From contig NZ_CP138920.1 of the NCBI RefSeq assembly GCF_047123815.1, positions 1,922,001 through 1,986,000 on the forward strand: DNA of 64,000 nt, given 5' to 3'. This DNA is from Maricaulis sp017643475 (GTDB lineage: Bacteria; Pseudomonadota; Alphaproteobacteria; Caulobacterales; Maricaulaceae). Positions 9,126-17,044 of the stretch are shown in pieces (the stretch's first letter is position 1; every line of letters starts with the position of its first letter). The notes under the pieces are model-generated. The model saw nothing but the letters and a program-made list of their open reading frames with translations. It was not told the origin of the DNA and made no database searches. The position numbers and the translations under genes are program-made.

Positions 9126-9770
9126 TCAGGCGGTTTCGCTCAGCGCCTTGGCAAAGGCGTGGATCAGGTCGGCGTCCTTGACGCCGGAGGATGTTTCAAT
9201 GCCGGACGAGACATCGACGGCGCTTGCGCCCGCCGCCTCGACAGCTTGGCAGACATTGGTGGGATCAAGCCCGCCGGACAAGAGCCAGGGCATCGATAAA
9301 TACAGGTTTTTCAGTAGTGCATAGTCATAACCATGCCCCCAGCCGCCCGGTCGGTCGGCGCCCCTGGGCGGTTTGGCATCAAACAACAGCATGTCGGCGA
9401 CGCCGTCATAGGCCCTGGCGGCGTCCAGATCGCTCGCCTCGGCCACGGGCAGAGCCTTGATAATGCCCTTGCTGGCATAGGCGCGGGCCTGCTCGACCCG
9501 CTGCGGCGTTTCCGAGCCGTGCAGCTGTATCCAGTCGGGCCGCATGGCATCGCGGATCTGCGCGAGCAGCTCATCATCCGGATTGACGACGACAGCGACG
9601 GTCTCGGTTCCGTCGGCCAGGTGAGCCAGCTCTCCCGCACGCACCGGGTCCACATGACGCGGGCTGGGCGGGAAGATGACATAACCGGTATAGCGCGCGC
9701 CGGCGTCACGTGCGGCAGCGACGTCGGGTCCGGTTTTCAGGCCGCAGAATTTGATGTCGATGGCGGGCAT
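9126..9770 (-). CDS. trpF: Phosphoribosylanthranilate isomerase
   Basis: TrpF catalyses the Amadori rearrangement of phosphoribosylanthranilate to CdRP. The 214-residue TIM barrel has the N-terminal KFCGLKT motif with the catalytic cysteine, the IQLHGSE strand, the LLFDAKPPRGADRPGG catalytic-aspartate loop and the C-terminal AVDVSSGIETSSGVKD phosphate-binding loop. It is the first gene of the minus-strand trp-acc-fol run. A TACAAT hexamer a few bases upstream of the ATG, read on the minus strand, could be a -10 element, but no convincing -35 partner was seen. Confidence 0.97.
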   Translation of the reverse strand: MPAIDIKFCGLKTGPDVAAARDAGARYTGYVIFPPSPRHVDPVRAGELAHLADGTETVAVVVNPDDELLAQIRDAMRPDWIQLHGSETPQRVEQARAYASKGIIKALPVAEASDLDAARAYDGVADMLLFDAKPPRGADRPGGWGHGYDYALLKNLYLSMPWLLSGGLDPTNVCQAVEAAGASAVDVSSGIETSSGVKDADLIHAFAKALSETA

Positions 9771-9852
9771 GTCCGGCTCGCATTGTAGTGCTGGGAGTGA
9801 CTAGTAAGCTTCACGTCACATTCGGCAAGCCCCAGTTGGCGAATAGCTGCTT

Positions 9853-10013
9853 TTCATCCTCCCCACCGGGGAGGTGTCCCGAAGGGACGGAGGGGCAGGA
9901 GCGCGCAGCGCGGAGGTTTAGCACTCACCGGCGTTCGCACCCCCTTCGACCTCGCCTTCGCCTCTGGCGTCGGCGAGTCCACTTCCCCACCCATGGGGAA
10001 GATAAGCTGCTGG
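9853..10013. repeat. REP-like palindromic intergenic element, copy 1
   Basis: This 244-base gap between trpF and the LysR gene contains no credible gene. It starts with the palindrome CCTCCCC-acc-GGGGAGG, followed by GTGTCCCGAAGGGACGGAGG, and ends with a second palindrome CTTCCCC-accc-ATGGGGAAG. The same core (palindrome, then a gtg..cgaaggg.cggag string) recurs near 16945 and 36898. This looks like a family of short dispersed extragenic repeats. The exact ends are uncertain. Confidence 0.7.
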
Positions 10014-10014
10014 C

Positions 10015-10944
10015 CTACCCGCCCGCCTCGGGGAATGCCTTGGGTGCCCGGTTGAGGCAGAACGCCATGGGTTGGAACAACATCCATTGCACGAAGGCCT
10101 TGATCTTGGGCTCGTTGGCGCGCTCCGGATCAAACACCATGTAGTGCGCGTGCGTATGCGGGCTTTCGTGCTCGAAGGGCTGGGCGAGGGCGCCGGAGGC
10201 GATCTGTTCGGCAAAATAGATCGGGGTGACCATGCAGGCCGCATCTCCAGCCGCGATGGCTGCGGAGATTTCCATCGTCTGGGTCTCCAGCTCCAGGTGT
10301 GGGCGTGCAGGCAGAATGGCCGGGTCGATGCCCTGTTCCTTAAACCAGGCCTGCCACCAGGGCAGGGGCCCGAACAGGCGCAACTTGAGCAGGTCTTCCG
10401 GTTTTTCCAGCGGTCCAAACCGCTGCAGGGCTGCTGTAGGAACCAGGGGCGCCGTGGTGTCGTCAAACAGTTTGCGCGCTTCCAGCCCCTCCCAATAGCC
10501 ATAGCCAGAGCGCAGGGCGATGTCGGCTTCCCCGGCCTTGATATCGGTGATGTCGCGATTGGATTCGATGCGGACGGCCAGGTCGGGATTTTCCATCTGG
10601 AAGGTGCCGATGCGCGGGACCAGCCAGTTGTTGCAAAAGGTCGGGATGGCCGAGATGTGCAGGATGTGGTCCTGCTCGTCGCGTACGGTCTCGAAGGTTC
10701 GCTCCAGCAGGCGGAAGGCCTCGCTGGTGCCGCGGGCGAGACGGGCGCCGCGGGCGGTCAGCTCGACATGGCGGGCTTTGCGATCAAACACCGCAAAGCC
10801 CAGCCGGTCTTCCAGCTGTTTGATCTGATAGCTCACAGCGGCCTGGGTCATGCCTAGGGCCTCGCCGGTGCGTGTGAAATTGCCCAGGCGGGCGGCCGTC
10901 TCGAAAACGCGTATGGCCTGGATGGGAGGTAGAGGTTTAGGCAT
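10015..10944 (-). CDS. LysR-family transcriptional regulator (GcvA-like)
   Basis: This 309-residue LysR-type regulator has an N-terminal winged helix-turn-helix (about residues 8-65, with the TQAAVSYQIKQLED recognition helix) and a periplasmic-binding-like effector domain. The N-terminal wording resembles the GcvA subgroup, whose members include beta-lactamase and glycine-cleavage regulators; the actual target is unknown. It is divergent from a 49-codon gene. An inverted repeat ATAA-N7-TTAT (10943-10957) overlaps its start codon and could be an autoregulatory T-N11-A type site. That assignment is inference. Confidence 0.9.
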   Translation of the reverse strand: MPKPLPPIQAIRVFETAARLGNFTRTGEALGMTQAAVSYQIKQLEDRLGFAVFDRKARHVELTARGARLARGTSEAFRLLERTFETVRDEQDHILHISAIPTFCNNWLVPRIGTFQMENPDLAVRIESNRDITDIKAGEADIALRSGYGYWEGLEARKLFDDTTAPLVPTAALQRFGPLEKPEDLLKLRLFGPLPWWQAWFKEQGIDPAILPARPHLELETQTMEISAAIAAGDAACMVTPIYFAEQIASGALAQPFEHESPHTHAHYMVFDPERANEPKIKAFVQWMLFQPMAFCLNRAPKAFPEAGG

Positions 10945-11036
10945 AAATTCAGCTTATGACAGACCCTTGAGGTTTAGTTGGAATGGATCTCTATATCAAG
11001 CGTAAGACATGTCTCAGTTAATGACGGAGACGATAA

Positions 11037-11186
11037 ATGGCTTACGATTGGAAGTATGACACCAACGCACCAGAAGATGCCCAGATCTATTACGGTCGCG
11101 CCGGCTGGCTGACGCGCCTGTTCAATGCGGCCGAGGGCTTTTTCAGATTTCTGGGCAAGTCCGGTGACTATAATCGCAAGGTTTAG
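11037..11186 (+). CDS. Small hypothetical protein, 49 aa
   Basis: This short open frame runs from an ATG preceded by a GGAGA ribosome binding site 6 bases upstream to a TAG. The product is rich in aromatic residues (MAYDWKYD... then GWLTRLFNAAEGFFRFLG) with a possible amphipathic helix in residues 23-41, and has no signal peptide or recognised domain. It is divergent from the LysR gene, the usual position for a LysR target. Its last four bases overlap the stop of the convergent SprA-like gene. It uses codons typical of the neighbourhood. Function unknown; it could also be a chance frame. Confidence 0.6.
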   Translation: MAYDWKYDTNAPEDAQIYYGRAGWLTRLFNAAEGFFRFLGKSGDYNRKV

Positions 11187-11833
11187 AGAGGGGTGGCGGG
11201 TGTCGCCGGTGTGGTCGACGCGTAAACGCCCTGTGCGTAGGCCATCAGATCAAACGGCGCCACAACTCCCTGAGCCTGGTTCCCGGCACCCGCTTCCCGC
11301 TCTTCCCGGGCCGTTTCACGCATTTCGGCCAGCTTCTGGTTGAGATCGCCGCTCAACATGTTCTCCGGACTGTTCGGATCAGCCCCCTCCGTGCGCTGTG
11401 TGTTGAGTTCGGCCTGGGCCTTCATCATCTGTGCGTCAGCGAGAGCGGCCACCTTGCGGTCCTGTGCCGAGGGTTCCGCCGGAGCCAGGGCCGCAGCCTT
11501 GACGATGCGCATCTTTTCGATGGTCGCTTCCGGATCGCCGGCGATTTCGCTCGCATCGATCGGAACTTCTCCCCCTACGGCGTAGGAGCGACCATCGGGA
11601 CCCTTCTGATAGTCGTAACTGATTGCGCCGGCATATTGGCCGCCGACATTCTTGTGCGCCTGCTCATGGGCGCGCACCTCGGTGTCGCGTGCTTTCAGCT
11701 TGGCGACCTGGGCCTGCTCTTCCTTGGAGAGCGGCTGGTTGAGGCCCCCGCTTTTCTGGGGGGCAGGCGCACTTGTCCCGGCCGATGCCTGGGGCATCGA
11801 CGGCAAGCCGGATAACGCGCCAACACTGCTCAT
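11183..11833 (-). CDS. SprA-related putative metalloprotease family protein
   Basis: The 216-residue protein carries the signature of the SprA-related family: a KARDTEVRAHEQAH segment (HEQAH, zincin-like HExxH) followed by GGQYAGAISYDYQKGPDGRSYAVGGE. The N-terminal 45 residues are Ser/Pro/Gly-rich and low in complexity, and the C-terminal part is alanine-rich and helical. The HExxH motif suggests a metal-dependent peptidase, but no activity is established for the family that I know of. It ends with a 4-base convergent overlap with the small gene at 11037. Confidence 0.78.
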   Translation of the reverse strand: MSSVGALSGLPSMPQASAGTSAPAPQKSGGLNQPLSKEEQAQVAKLKARDTEVRAHEQAHKNVGGQYAGAISYDYQKGPDGRSYAVGGEVPIDASEIAGDPEATIEKMRIVKAAALAPAEPSAQDRKVAALADAQMMKAQAELNTQRTEGADPNSPENMLSGDLNQKLAEMRETAREEREAGAGNQAQGVVAPFDLMAYAQGVYASTTPATPATPL

Positions 11834-11879
11834 GCCGATATTATCGGCTGAGGCGCTTAATCAGATGTGAAAAGCAGGT

Positions 11880-12185
11880 TTAGGAGAGTTCCTTGACCGT
11901 ATCGCGTGAGCCGTCGACGCGCTCGCGCAATTCCTTGCCGGTCTTGAAGAAGGGAACGTGTTTTTCCTTCACGGAAACGCTTTCGCCGGTGCGCGGGTTG
12001 CGGCCGGTGCGGGCCGGGCGCTGGCGAACGGAAAAGGCACCAAATCCACGAAGCTCGACCCGGTCACCGCGGGCCAGGGCATCGGTCACGCCATCAAGGA
12101 TCGTATTGACCACACGCTCCACATCCCGGTGGTAGAGGTGGGGATTGGCTTCTGCCAGACGATCGATCAGCTCGGATTTGATCAT
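11880..12185 (-). CDS. ihfB: Integration host factor subunit beta
   Basis: IhfB is the beta subunit of the DNA-bending heterodimer IHF. The 101-residue HU-fold protein starts MIKSELIDRLAE and contains the DNA-binding arm sequence RNPRTGESVSVKEKHVPFFK with the intercalating proline. The frame is open 18 codons further upstream, but the ATG at 12185 matches the family N-terminus. It lies downstream of rpsA, its classical partner, but a terminator separates them, so it probably also has its own promoter in the gap 12186-12248. Confidence 0.95.
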   Translation of the reverse strand: MIKSELIDRLAEANPHLYHRDVERVVNTILDGVTDALARGDRVELRGFGAFSVRQRPARTGRNPRTGESVSVKEKHVPFFKTGKELRERVDGSRDTVKELS

Positions 12186-12248
12186 GCCATGCCTCCGTGT
12201 TTGCTCGATAAAACTGCCTTGAGACAGAGTGCACGTCAACGCTTGATC

Positions 12249-12290
12249 AAAAAAAATCGGCCGAAGCAGTGCTCCGGCCGATCAATTTTT
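12249..12290 (-). terminator. Rho-independent terminator after rpsA
   Basis: The inverted repeat ATCGGCCG (12256-12263) and CGGCCGAT (12275-12282) is followed on the minus strand by a run of seven T (12249-12255). It ends rpsA transcripts before ihfB. An AATTTTT stretch on the other side makes it potentially bidirectional. Confidence 0.9.
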
Positions 12291-12310
12291 ATTCGTTTGA
12301 ACGTATGGGC

Positions 12311-14014
12311 TTAGCTTTTATCTTCGCCGTCGTTCTCGCGCAGGGCAGCGCCCAGGATGTCACCCAGGGATGCACCGGCATCGGAAGAACCATACTGCTC
12401 AACCGCTTCACGCTCCTCGGAGATCTCCAGCGCCTTGATGGACAGGGAGATGCGGCGGGACGCCTTGTCAACATTGGTGACGCGAGCGTCGACCTTGTCG
12501 CCTACAGCGAAGCGCTCCGGACGCTGTTCCGCACGATCGCGGGACAGGTCGGACTTGCGGATGAAGGCTTTCACAGCCGTGTCATCGCCGAAGGTTACTT
12601 CGATACCGCCGGACGTGATTTCCGTAACCGTACAGGTGACGGTGTCGTTGCGGTTGACGCCGGAGCTGTCCATCGGGTCACCAGCCAGCTGTTTGATGCC
12701 CAGGGAAACACGCTCTTTGTCGACGTCGACGTCGAGGACTTTCGCGTCAACCATGTCGCCTTTCTTGAAGGCTTCCATGGCTTCTTCGCCGGACTGGTCC
12801 CAGGAGATGTCGGACAGGTGAACCATGCCGTCGATATCGCCTTCCAGGCCAACAAACAGACCGAATTCGGTGATGTTCTTGATCTCGCCCTGGATAGCGG
12901 AACCGGACGGGTGGTTCTCTGCGAACACTTCCCACGGATTGCGCTGGGTCTGCTTGACGCCCAGGGAGATGCGGCGCTTCTCGGCGTCGACATCGAGGAC
13001 CATGACCTGAACTTCCTGAGAAGTGGACAGGATCTTGCCCGGGTGGACGTTTTTCTTGGTCCATGACATTTCGGAGACGTGAACCAGGCCTTCAACGCCC
13101 TGTTCCAGCTCAACGAATGCACCGTATTCCGCGATGTTCGTGACACGACCTTCGAAGGTTGCGCCAACCGGGTATTTCGCGGCAACGCCATCCCACGGGT
13201 CGGACATGAGCTGTTTCATGCCGAGGGAGATGCGCTGGGTTTCCTTGTTGATCTTGATGATCTGGACGGAAACCGTCTGACCAACTTCAACAACTTCGGA
13301 CGGGTGGCCAACACGGCTCCAGGACATGTCGGTAACATGCAGCAGGCCGTCAATGCCGCCGAGGTCAACGAACGCACCGTAATCGGTGATGTTCTTGACG
13401 ACGCCTTCGCGGGCTTCGCCCTCAGCCAGCTGGCCGACGAGTTCTGCACGCTGTTCGGCACGGCTCTCTTCGAGGACGGCGCGGCGGGAAACAACGATGT
13501 TTCCGCGCGGACGGTCCATCTTGAGGATGGCGAACGGCTGTTCCTGGTTCATCAGCGGGCCAACATCGCGGACCGGACGGATATCGACCTGGGAGCCCGG
13601 CAGGAAGGCGGAAGCGCCGCCGAGATCGACAGTGAAACCGCCTTTGACGCGACCAACGATCGCACCATTGACCGGCTCTTTCTTGTCGAAGGACTTTTCC
13701 AGACGGTCCCAGCTTTCCTCGCGGCGAGCTTTGTCGCGCGACAGGATTGCGTCACCGAGCGCGTTCTCGATGCGCTCAAGGTAGACTTCAACTTCGTCAC
13801 CCACGGACGGGGCTTCGGATCCCGGACCGGTGAATTCGCGCATCGGGACGCGGCCTTCGGTCTTCAGACCTACGTCGACAACAACAACGTCGTTTTCGAT
13901 TGCGGTCACGGTGCCTTTGACGACTTGGCCCTCGGCCAGATCGCGGCCGGCCAGGCTTGCCTCGAGCATCGCGGCAAAGTCATCAGTCGTCGGGGTGAGT
14001 GTTTCGGTAGACAT
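12311..14014 (-). CDS. rpsA: 30S ribosomal protein S1
   Basis: S1 binds mRNA and brings it to the 30S subunit. The 567-residue protein contains six consecutive S1/OB domains: two divergent N-terminal ones (from about residues 28 and 115) and four typical repeats recognisable by VKNITDYGAFVDLGG, VTNIAEYGAFVELEQ, IKNITEFGLFVGLEG and a final divergent one, each followed by a VLDVD..KERVSLGIKQ-type strand. Length is normal for alphaproteobacteria. The 182-base leader (14015-14196) between cmk and rpsA holds a hairpin (TGCTCC/GGGAGCA) and could carry autoregulation, but that is inference. Confidence 0.97.
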   Translation of the reverse strand: MSTETLTPTTDDFAAMLEASLAGRDLAEGQVVKGTVTAIENDVVVVDVGLKTEGRVPMREFTGPGSEAPSVGDEVEVYLERIENALGDAILSRDKARREESWDRLEKSFDKKEPVNGAIVGRVKGGFTVDLGGASAFLPGSQVDIRPVRDVGPLMNQEQPFAILKMDRPRGNIVVSRRAVLEESRAEQRAELVGQLAEGEAREGVVKNITDYGAFVDLGGIDGLLHVTDMSWSRVGHPSEVVEVGQTVSVQIIKINKETQRISLGMKQLMSDPWDGVAAKYPVGATFEGRVTNIAEYGAFVELEQGVEGLVHVSEMSWTKKNVHPGKILSTSQEVQVMVLDVDAEKRRISLGVKQTQRNPWEVFAENHPSGSAIQGEIKNITEFGLFVGLEGDIDGMVHLSDISWDQSGEEAMEAFKKGDMVDAKVLDVDVDKERVSLGIKQLAGDPMDSSGVNRNDTVTCTVTEITSGGIEVTFGDDTAVKAFIRKSDLSRDRAEQRPERFAVGDKVDARVTNVDKASRRISLSIKALEISEEREAVEQYGSSDAGASLGDILGAALRENDGEDKS

Positions 14015-14196
14015 TTAAAGGGTTGCTCCAGTACAGCGCGGTCAGGCTGAAAATCGTTGATTGCGCTGTCTAAGTGCTGATGAATCAGCGGGTTAGAGTT
14101 CAAACAAGAGTGGGCCGAACGCTACCCTTTGCTCCGGAAGGGAGCATTTCAGGTGTCATCCGGTACTCGGCTGTGTTTGCAGAATCCCCGGAAGTG

Positions 14197-14823
14197 TCAC
14201 GCCTTTTGGCGCTTTTCCACAATCCGGACGGCCTCCGCAATGGCCGCGTCTATACTCAAGGATGACGTATCAAGCAAGGTTGCATCATCTGCCTTGCGCA
14301 TGGGCGCATCCGTGCGCTCGGCGTCGCGTGCATCCCGCGAGAGTGTCTGGGCGAGCATTTCCTCGAAGGTGATGGGGTCGCCCTTGGCATTGAGCTCGCT
14401 CTGGCGACGGCGGGCACGCGTCTCTGGATCGGCCGTGACAAAGAGTTTTACCTCAGCATCGGGGCAGATCACCGTACCGATATCGCGCCCGTCCAGAATC
14501 GCTCCTCCCGGCTGGGTGGCAAAGGCGCGCTGGACTTCGAACAGGGCGTCGCGAACAGCTTGTTGTTTCGCGACTTGGGAGGCGGCCTGGCCGACGGCTG
14601 CGGTGCGGATACGGGCTTCGTCAATCGACGTCACATCCAGCGTGCGCGCGGCCTCTACTGCGGCGGTTTCGTCGTTTGGGTCGTGGCCGGCATCCAGCAC
14701 AGCCAAAGCGGCTGCGCGGTACAGGCTGCCTGTATCCAGATAGGGCAGGCTGAATTTCTGCGACAGGGCTCGCGCAATCGTGCCCTTGCCCGAGGCCAGC
14801 GGTCCGTCGACGGCGATGATCAT
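14197..14823 (-). CDS. cmk: Cytidylate kinase
   Basis: Cmk phosphorylates CMP and dCMP. The 208-residue protein begins with the P-loop region AVDGPLASGKGTIARAL, in which the usual SGKGT is preserved, and has the LDTGSLYRAAA substrate segment, the ILDGRDIGTVICPDAEVKLFVTA strand-loop and an ARRRQSE lid. The ATG overlaps the aroA stop by four bases (ATGA). The aroA-cmk-rpsA-ihfB order is widely conserved in proteobacteria. Confidence 0.97.
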   Translation of the reverse strand: MIIAVDGPLASGKGTIARALSQKFSLPYLDTGSLYRAAALAVLDAGHDPNDETAAVEAARTLDVTSIDEARIRTAAVGQAASQVAKQQAVRDALFEVQRAFATQPGGAILDGRDIGTVICPDAEVKLFVTADPETRARRRQSELNAKGDPITFEEMLAQTLSRDARDAERTDAPMRKADDATLLDTSSLSIDAAIAEAVRIVEKRQKA

Positions 14824-16160
14824 TCCGCCGGCTCCATTTGCGCGCCCAGGGACAGCATGTGATCCAGAAAGTCCGGATAGCTGGTTGCGATCATGCTGGC
14901 ATCATCAATGGTCACCGCTTCCTCTGCGATCAGGCCCAGAACAAGGGCGCTCATGGCGATGCGGTGGTCGTGATGGGTGATGACATGGCCGCCGCCCGGG
15001 ACGTCTCCGCCCGTGCCGACAACATCCAAACCGTCATCGCGAATGATTGTCTCGACGCCATTGGCTGTCAGAAGGTCCGACGTGCCCATCAGGCGATCGC
15101 TCTCCTTGGCCCGCAGTTCCGCCAGACCGTTCATGCGTGTCACGCCGTCGGCGGCCGCGGCAGCAACGCCCAGGATCGGGTATTCATCGATCATCGAGGG
15201 TGCACGCTCTTCGGGAACACTGAGGCCGTTAAGCTTGGAATAGCGTGCGCGAATATCGATGGTCTTTTCACCAGCCATGACCTGCGCAGGCGTGATTGTC
15301 AGGTCCGCACCCATCTCCTTGAGCGTGGTGTAAAGCCCGGTGCGCGCCGTATTATCCATCACGCCGCGCAGGGTGACGTCGGAACCCGGGGTGATCAGCG
15401 CGGCGACAACCGCGAAGGCTGCAGAGCTTGGATCGCCGGGTACACGGAGCGGCGTGGCGCTGAGTTTCTGTTCGCCTGGCAGGGAGATGGTCCAGCCGCT
15501 ATCAACGTCCTCGATCGAGATCTCGGCGCCAAACAGCCTCAGCATGGTCTCGGTATGATCGCGGGTCGGGGTTGGCTCGTGGATCACCGTGGTGCCTCGC
15601 GCGCCCAGCCCGGCCAGTAACAGGGCAGACTTTACCTGCGCGGAGGCAACGGGCGGCGTATAGGAAATCGCATCGAGCGGTGCGGATTCGACGGTGACAG
15701 GCAGGCGACCTTCGGTGGTGGTGACATCAGCGCCCATTTCGGACAATGGATCCGTCACCCGGCGCATCGGCCGCCCTGTGAGGCTTTCATCGCCGACAAA
15801 ACGCGCCGTTGCACCGGTTCCGGCGACGACACCCATCATCAGTCGCGCACCTGTTCCGGAGTTGCCGAAGTCGAGATCCTGCGCAGGTGATTCGAATTTT
15901 CCGCCGAGTCCAGTGACCGACCAGCGATTTTTCCCGAGATTTTTTACATCAGCGCCTAAAGCTGCAATTGCCTTGGCTGTATTGATGACATCCTCGCTCT
16001 CCAGCAAACCCTCGATCTGGGTGTTACCGTTAGCAAGTCCCCCAAATATAAGGGATCTGTGCGAAATGGACTTGTCGCCAGGCGCAGCGAAATCGCCATG
16101 CAGCGGCTTTGAGCGAGAGGCAGAAAAAGGGCCTTGCAGAGTGGGAGAATTTTGGGGCAT
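14820..16160 (-). CDS. aroA: 3-phosphoshikimate 1-carboxyvinyltransferase (EPSP synthase)
   Basis: AroA makes EPSP from shikimate-3-phosphate and PEP in the chorismate pathway. The protein has the PGDKSISHR N-terminal motif, the DFGNSGTGARLMMG PEP-binding region (the class with an alanine after GTG, resembling glyphosate-tolerant type II enzymes), the RVPGDPSSAAF loop and the late LRAKESDR motif. I chose the ATG at 16160 (446 aa); a GTG four codons upstream is also open. It is first in the run leading to cmk and rpsA. Confidence 0.95.
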   Translation of the reverse strand: MPQNSPTLQGPFSASRSKPLHGDFAAPGDKSISHRSLIFGGLANGNTQIEGLLESEDVINTAKAIAALGADVKNLGKNRWSVTGLGGKFESPAQDLDFGNSGTGARLMMGVVAGTGATARFVGDESLTGRPMRRVTDPLSEMGADVTTTEGRLPVTVESAPLDAISYTPPVASAQVKSALLLAGLGARGTTVIHEPTPTRDHTETMLRLFGAEISIEDVDSGWTISLPGEQKLSATPLRVPGDPSSAAFAVVAALITPGSDVTLRGVMDNTARTGLYTTLKEMGADLTITPAQVMAGEKTIDIRARYSKLNGLSVPEERAPSMIDEYPILGVAAAAADGVTRMNGLAELRAKESDRLMGTSDLLTANGVETIIRDDGLDVVGTGGDVPGGGHVITHHDHRIAMSALVLGLIAEEAVTIDDASMIATSYPDFLDHMLSLGAQMEPAE

Positions 16161-16270
16161 CAAGAAAAACACAAGGATTAGGGTGACATCACGGTGATCG
16201 GGTTTTGACAGAGCGCGGTGATCGTGGCAACGGGACCCGCCGAAACGAATAGTGGTTGTGAAGGGAAGTC

Positions 16271-16714
16271 ATGGCCAAAGCTGATCTTGGAACCAAGCGC
16301 ACCTGTCCTAGCTGCGCTGCCAAATTTTATGACCTGGGCCGCCAACCTGCGCGTTGCCCGAAATGTGAGCATGAGTTCGATCCGGAAGCTCTGGAGCCGA
16401 AACTGCCGGTAGCGGATGATCCGAAACCGGAAGAGGCCGAGGAGAAGAAGGGCAAGGAAGCCGACGAACAGGACGGTTTCGAGGACGAGGCTGACGATAC
16501 GCCTGAAGTCGATGAGGCTGCCAATGAGGCACCTGATTCCGATGAGGACGACAATGAGGACGGATCCGGCCTCAGTGACGACATCGGGGATGACTTCGAG
16601 TCCGAGGATGATCTCGAGGACGATGATGAGGACGACAACACCAAAGTCCTTATCGACGAGGAAGACGACGAGGATTTCGGCGACTTCAACATCGAGAAAG
16701 ACGAAGATCTCTGA
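16271..16714 (+). CDS. TIGR02300-type acidic zinc-ribbon protein
   Basis: This 147-residue protein has a compact N-terminal zinc ribbon (C12xxC15 and C29xxC32 around the KFYDLGR.PARCPKC motif) and then about 100 residues that are overwhelmingly Asp and Glu, ending in FGDFNIEKDEDL. The FYDL-centred ribbon with an acidic tail matches a family of unknown function restricted to alphaproteobacteria (TIGR02300 by memory). The acidic tail is probably disordered and could bind basic proteins or mimic nucleic acid. An RBS GAAGGGAAG sits just upstream of the start. It is divergent from aroA. Confidence 0.85.
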   Translation: MAKADLGTKRTCPSCAAKFYDLGRQPARCPKCEHEFDPEALEPKLPVADDPKPEEAEEKKGKEADEQDGFEDEADDTPEVDEAANEAPDSDEDDNEDGSGLSDDIGDDFESEDDLEDDDEDDNTKVLIDEEDDEDFGDFNIEKDEDL

Positions 16715-16817
16715 TCTTCTGCAGTAAGGGGCGCAACGGGCTCTTGATCCGGACACGATCCGGGACTAGGTTCCGCGCCTCTTGGCCGCTGACCCCAATG
16801 CGGCCAGCCCGAGTTTC

Positions 16818-16893
<76 letters not shown>

Positions 16894-16901
16894 TTATCGA
16901 A

Positions 16902-16930
16902 AACCCCGCCGGAAACGGCGGGGTTTTTTG
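16902..16930 (+). terminator. Rho-independent terminator after tRNA-Ala
   Basis: The inverted repeat AACCCCGCC (16902-16910) and GGCGGGGTT (16917-16925), with a GGAAAC loop, is followed by TTTT. It ends the tRNA-Ala transcript. Confidence 0.93.
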
Positions 16931-16942
16931 ATCTGGGAGTTT

Positions 16943-17018
16943 CCCTGTCCTCGCCCCTGATGGGCGAGGTGCGCCGAAGGGGCGGAGTAGGTGGGCGTCG
17001 CAAGACGCCATAGAAAGC
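16943..17018. repeat. REP-like palindromic intergenic element, copy 2
   Basis: It contains TCCTCGCCC-ctgat-GGGCGAGG followed by TGCGCCGAAGGGGCGGAG, the same layout as the element at 9853 (palindrome, then a gaaggg..cggag string). It sits between the tRNA-Ala terminator and the stop of the convergent Sel1-repeat gene. The right end is uncertain. Confidence 0.65.
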
Positions 17019-17044
17019 CCTCCCTGGATTTCTAATCGTACCCG

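Noticed and set aside
7912..9324. 470-codon plus-strand frame across trpB and trpF
   Set aside because: It is antisense to two certain tryptophan genes with full motif support. No conserved motif is readable in it.
12269..14050. Plus-strand frames across rpsA (265 and 323 codons)
   Set aside because: They are shadows of the minus-strand rpsA. S1 repeats read clearly on the minus strand.
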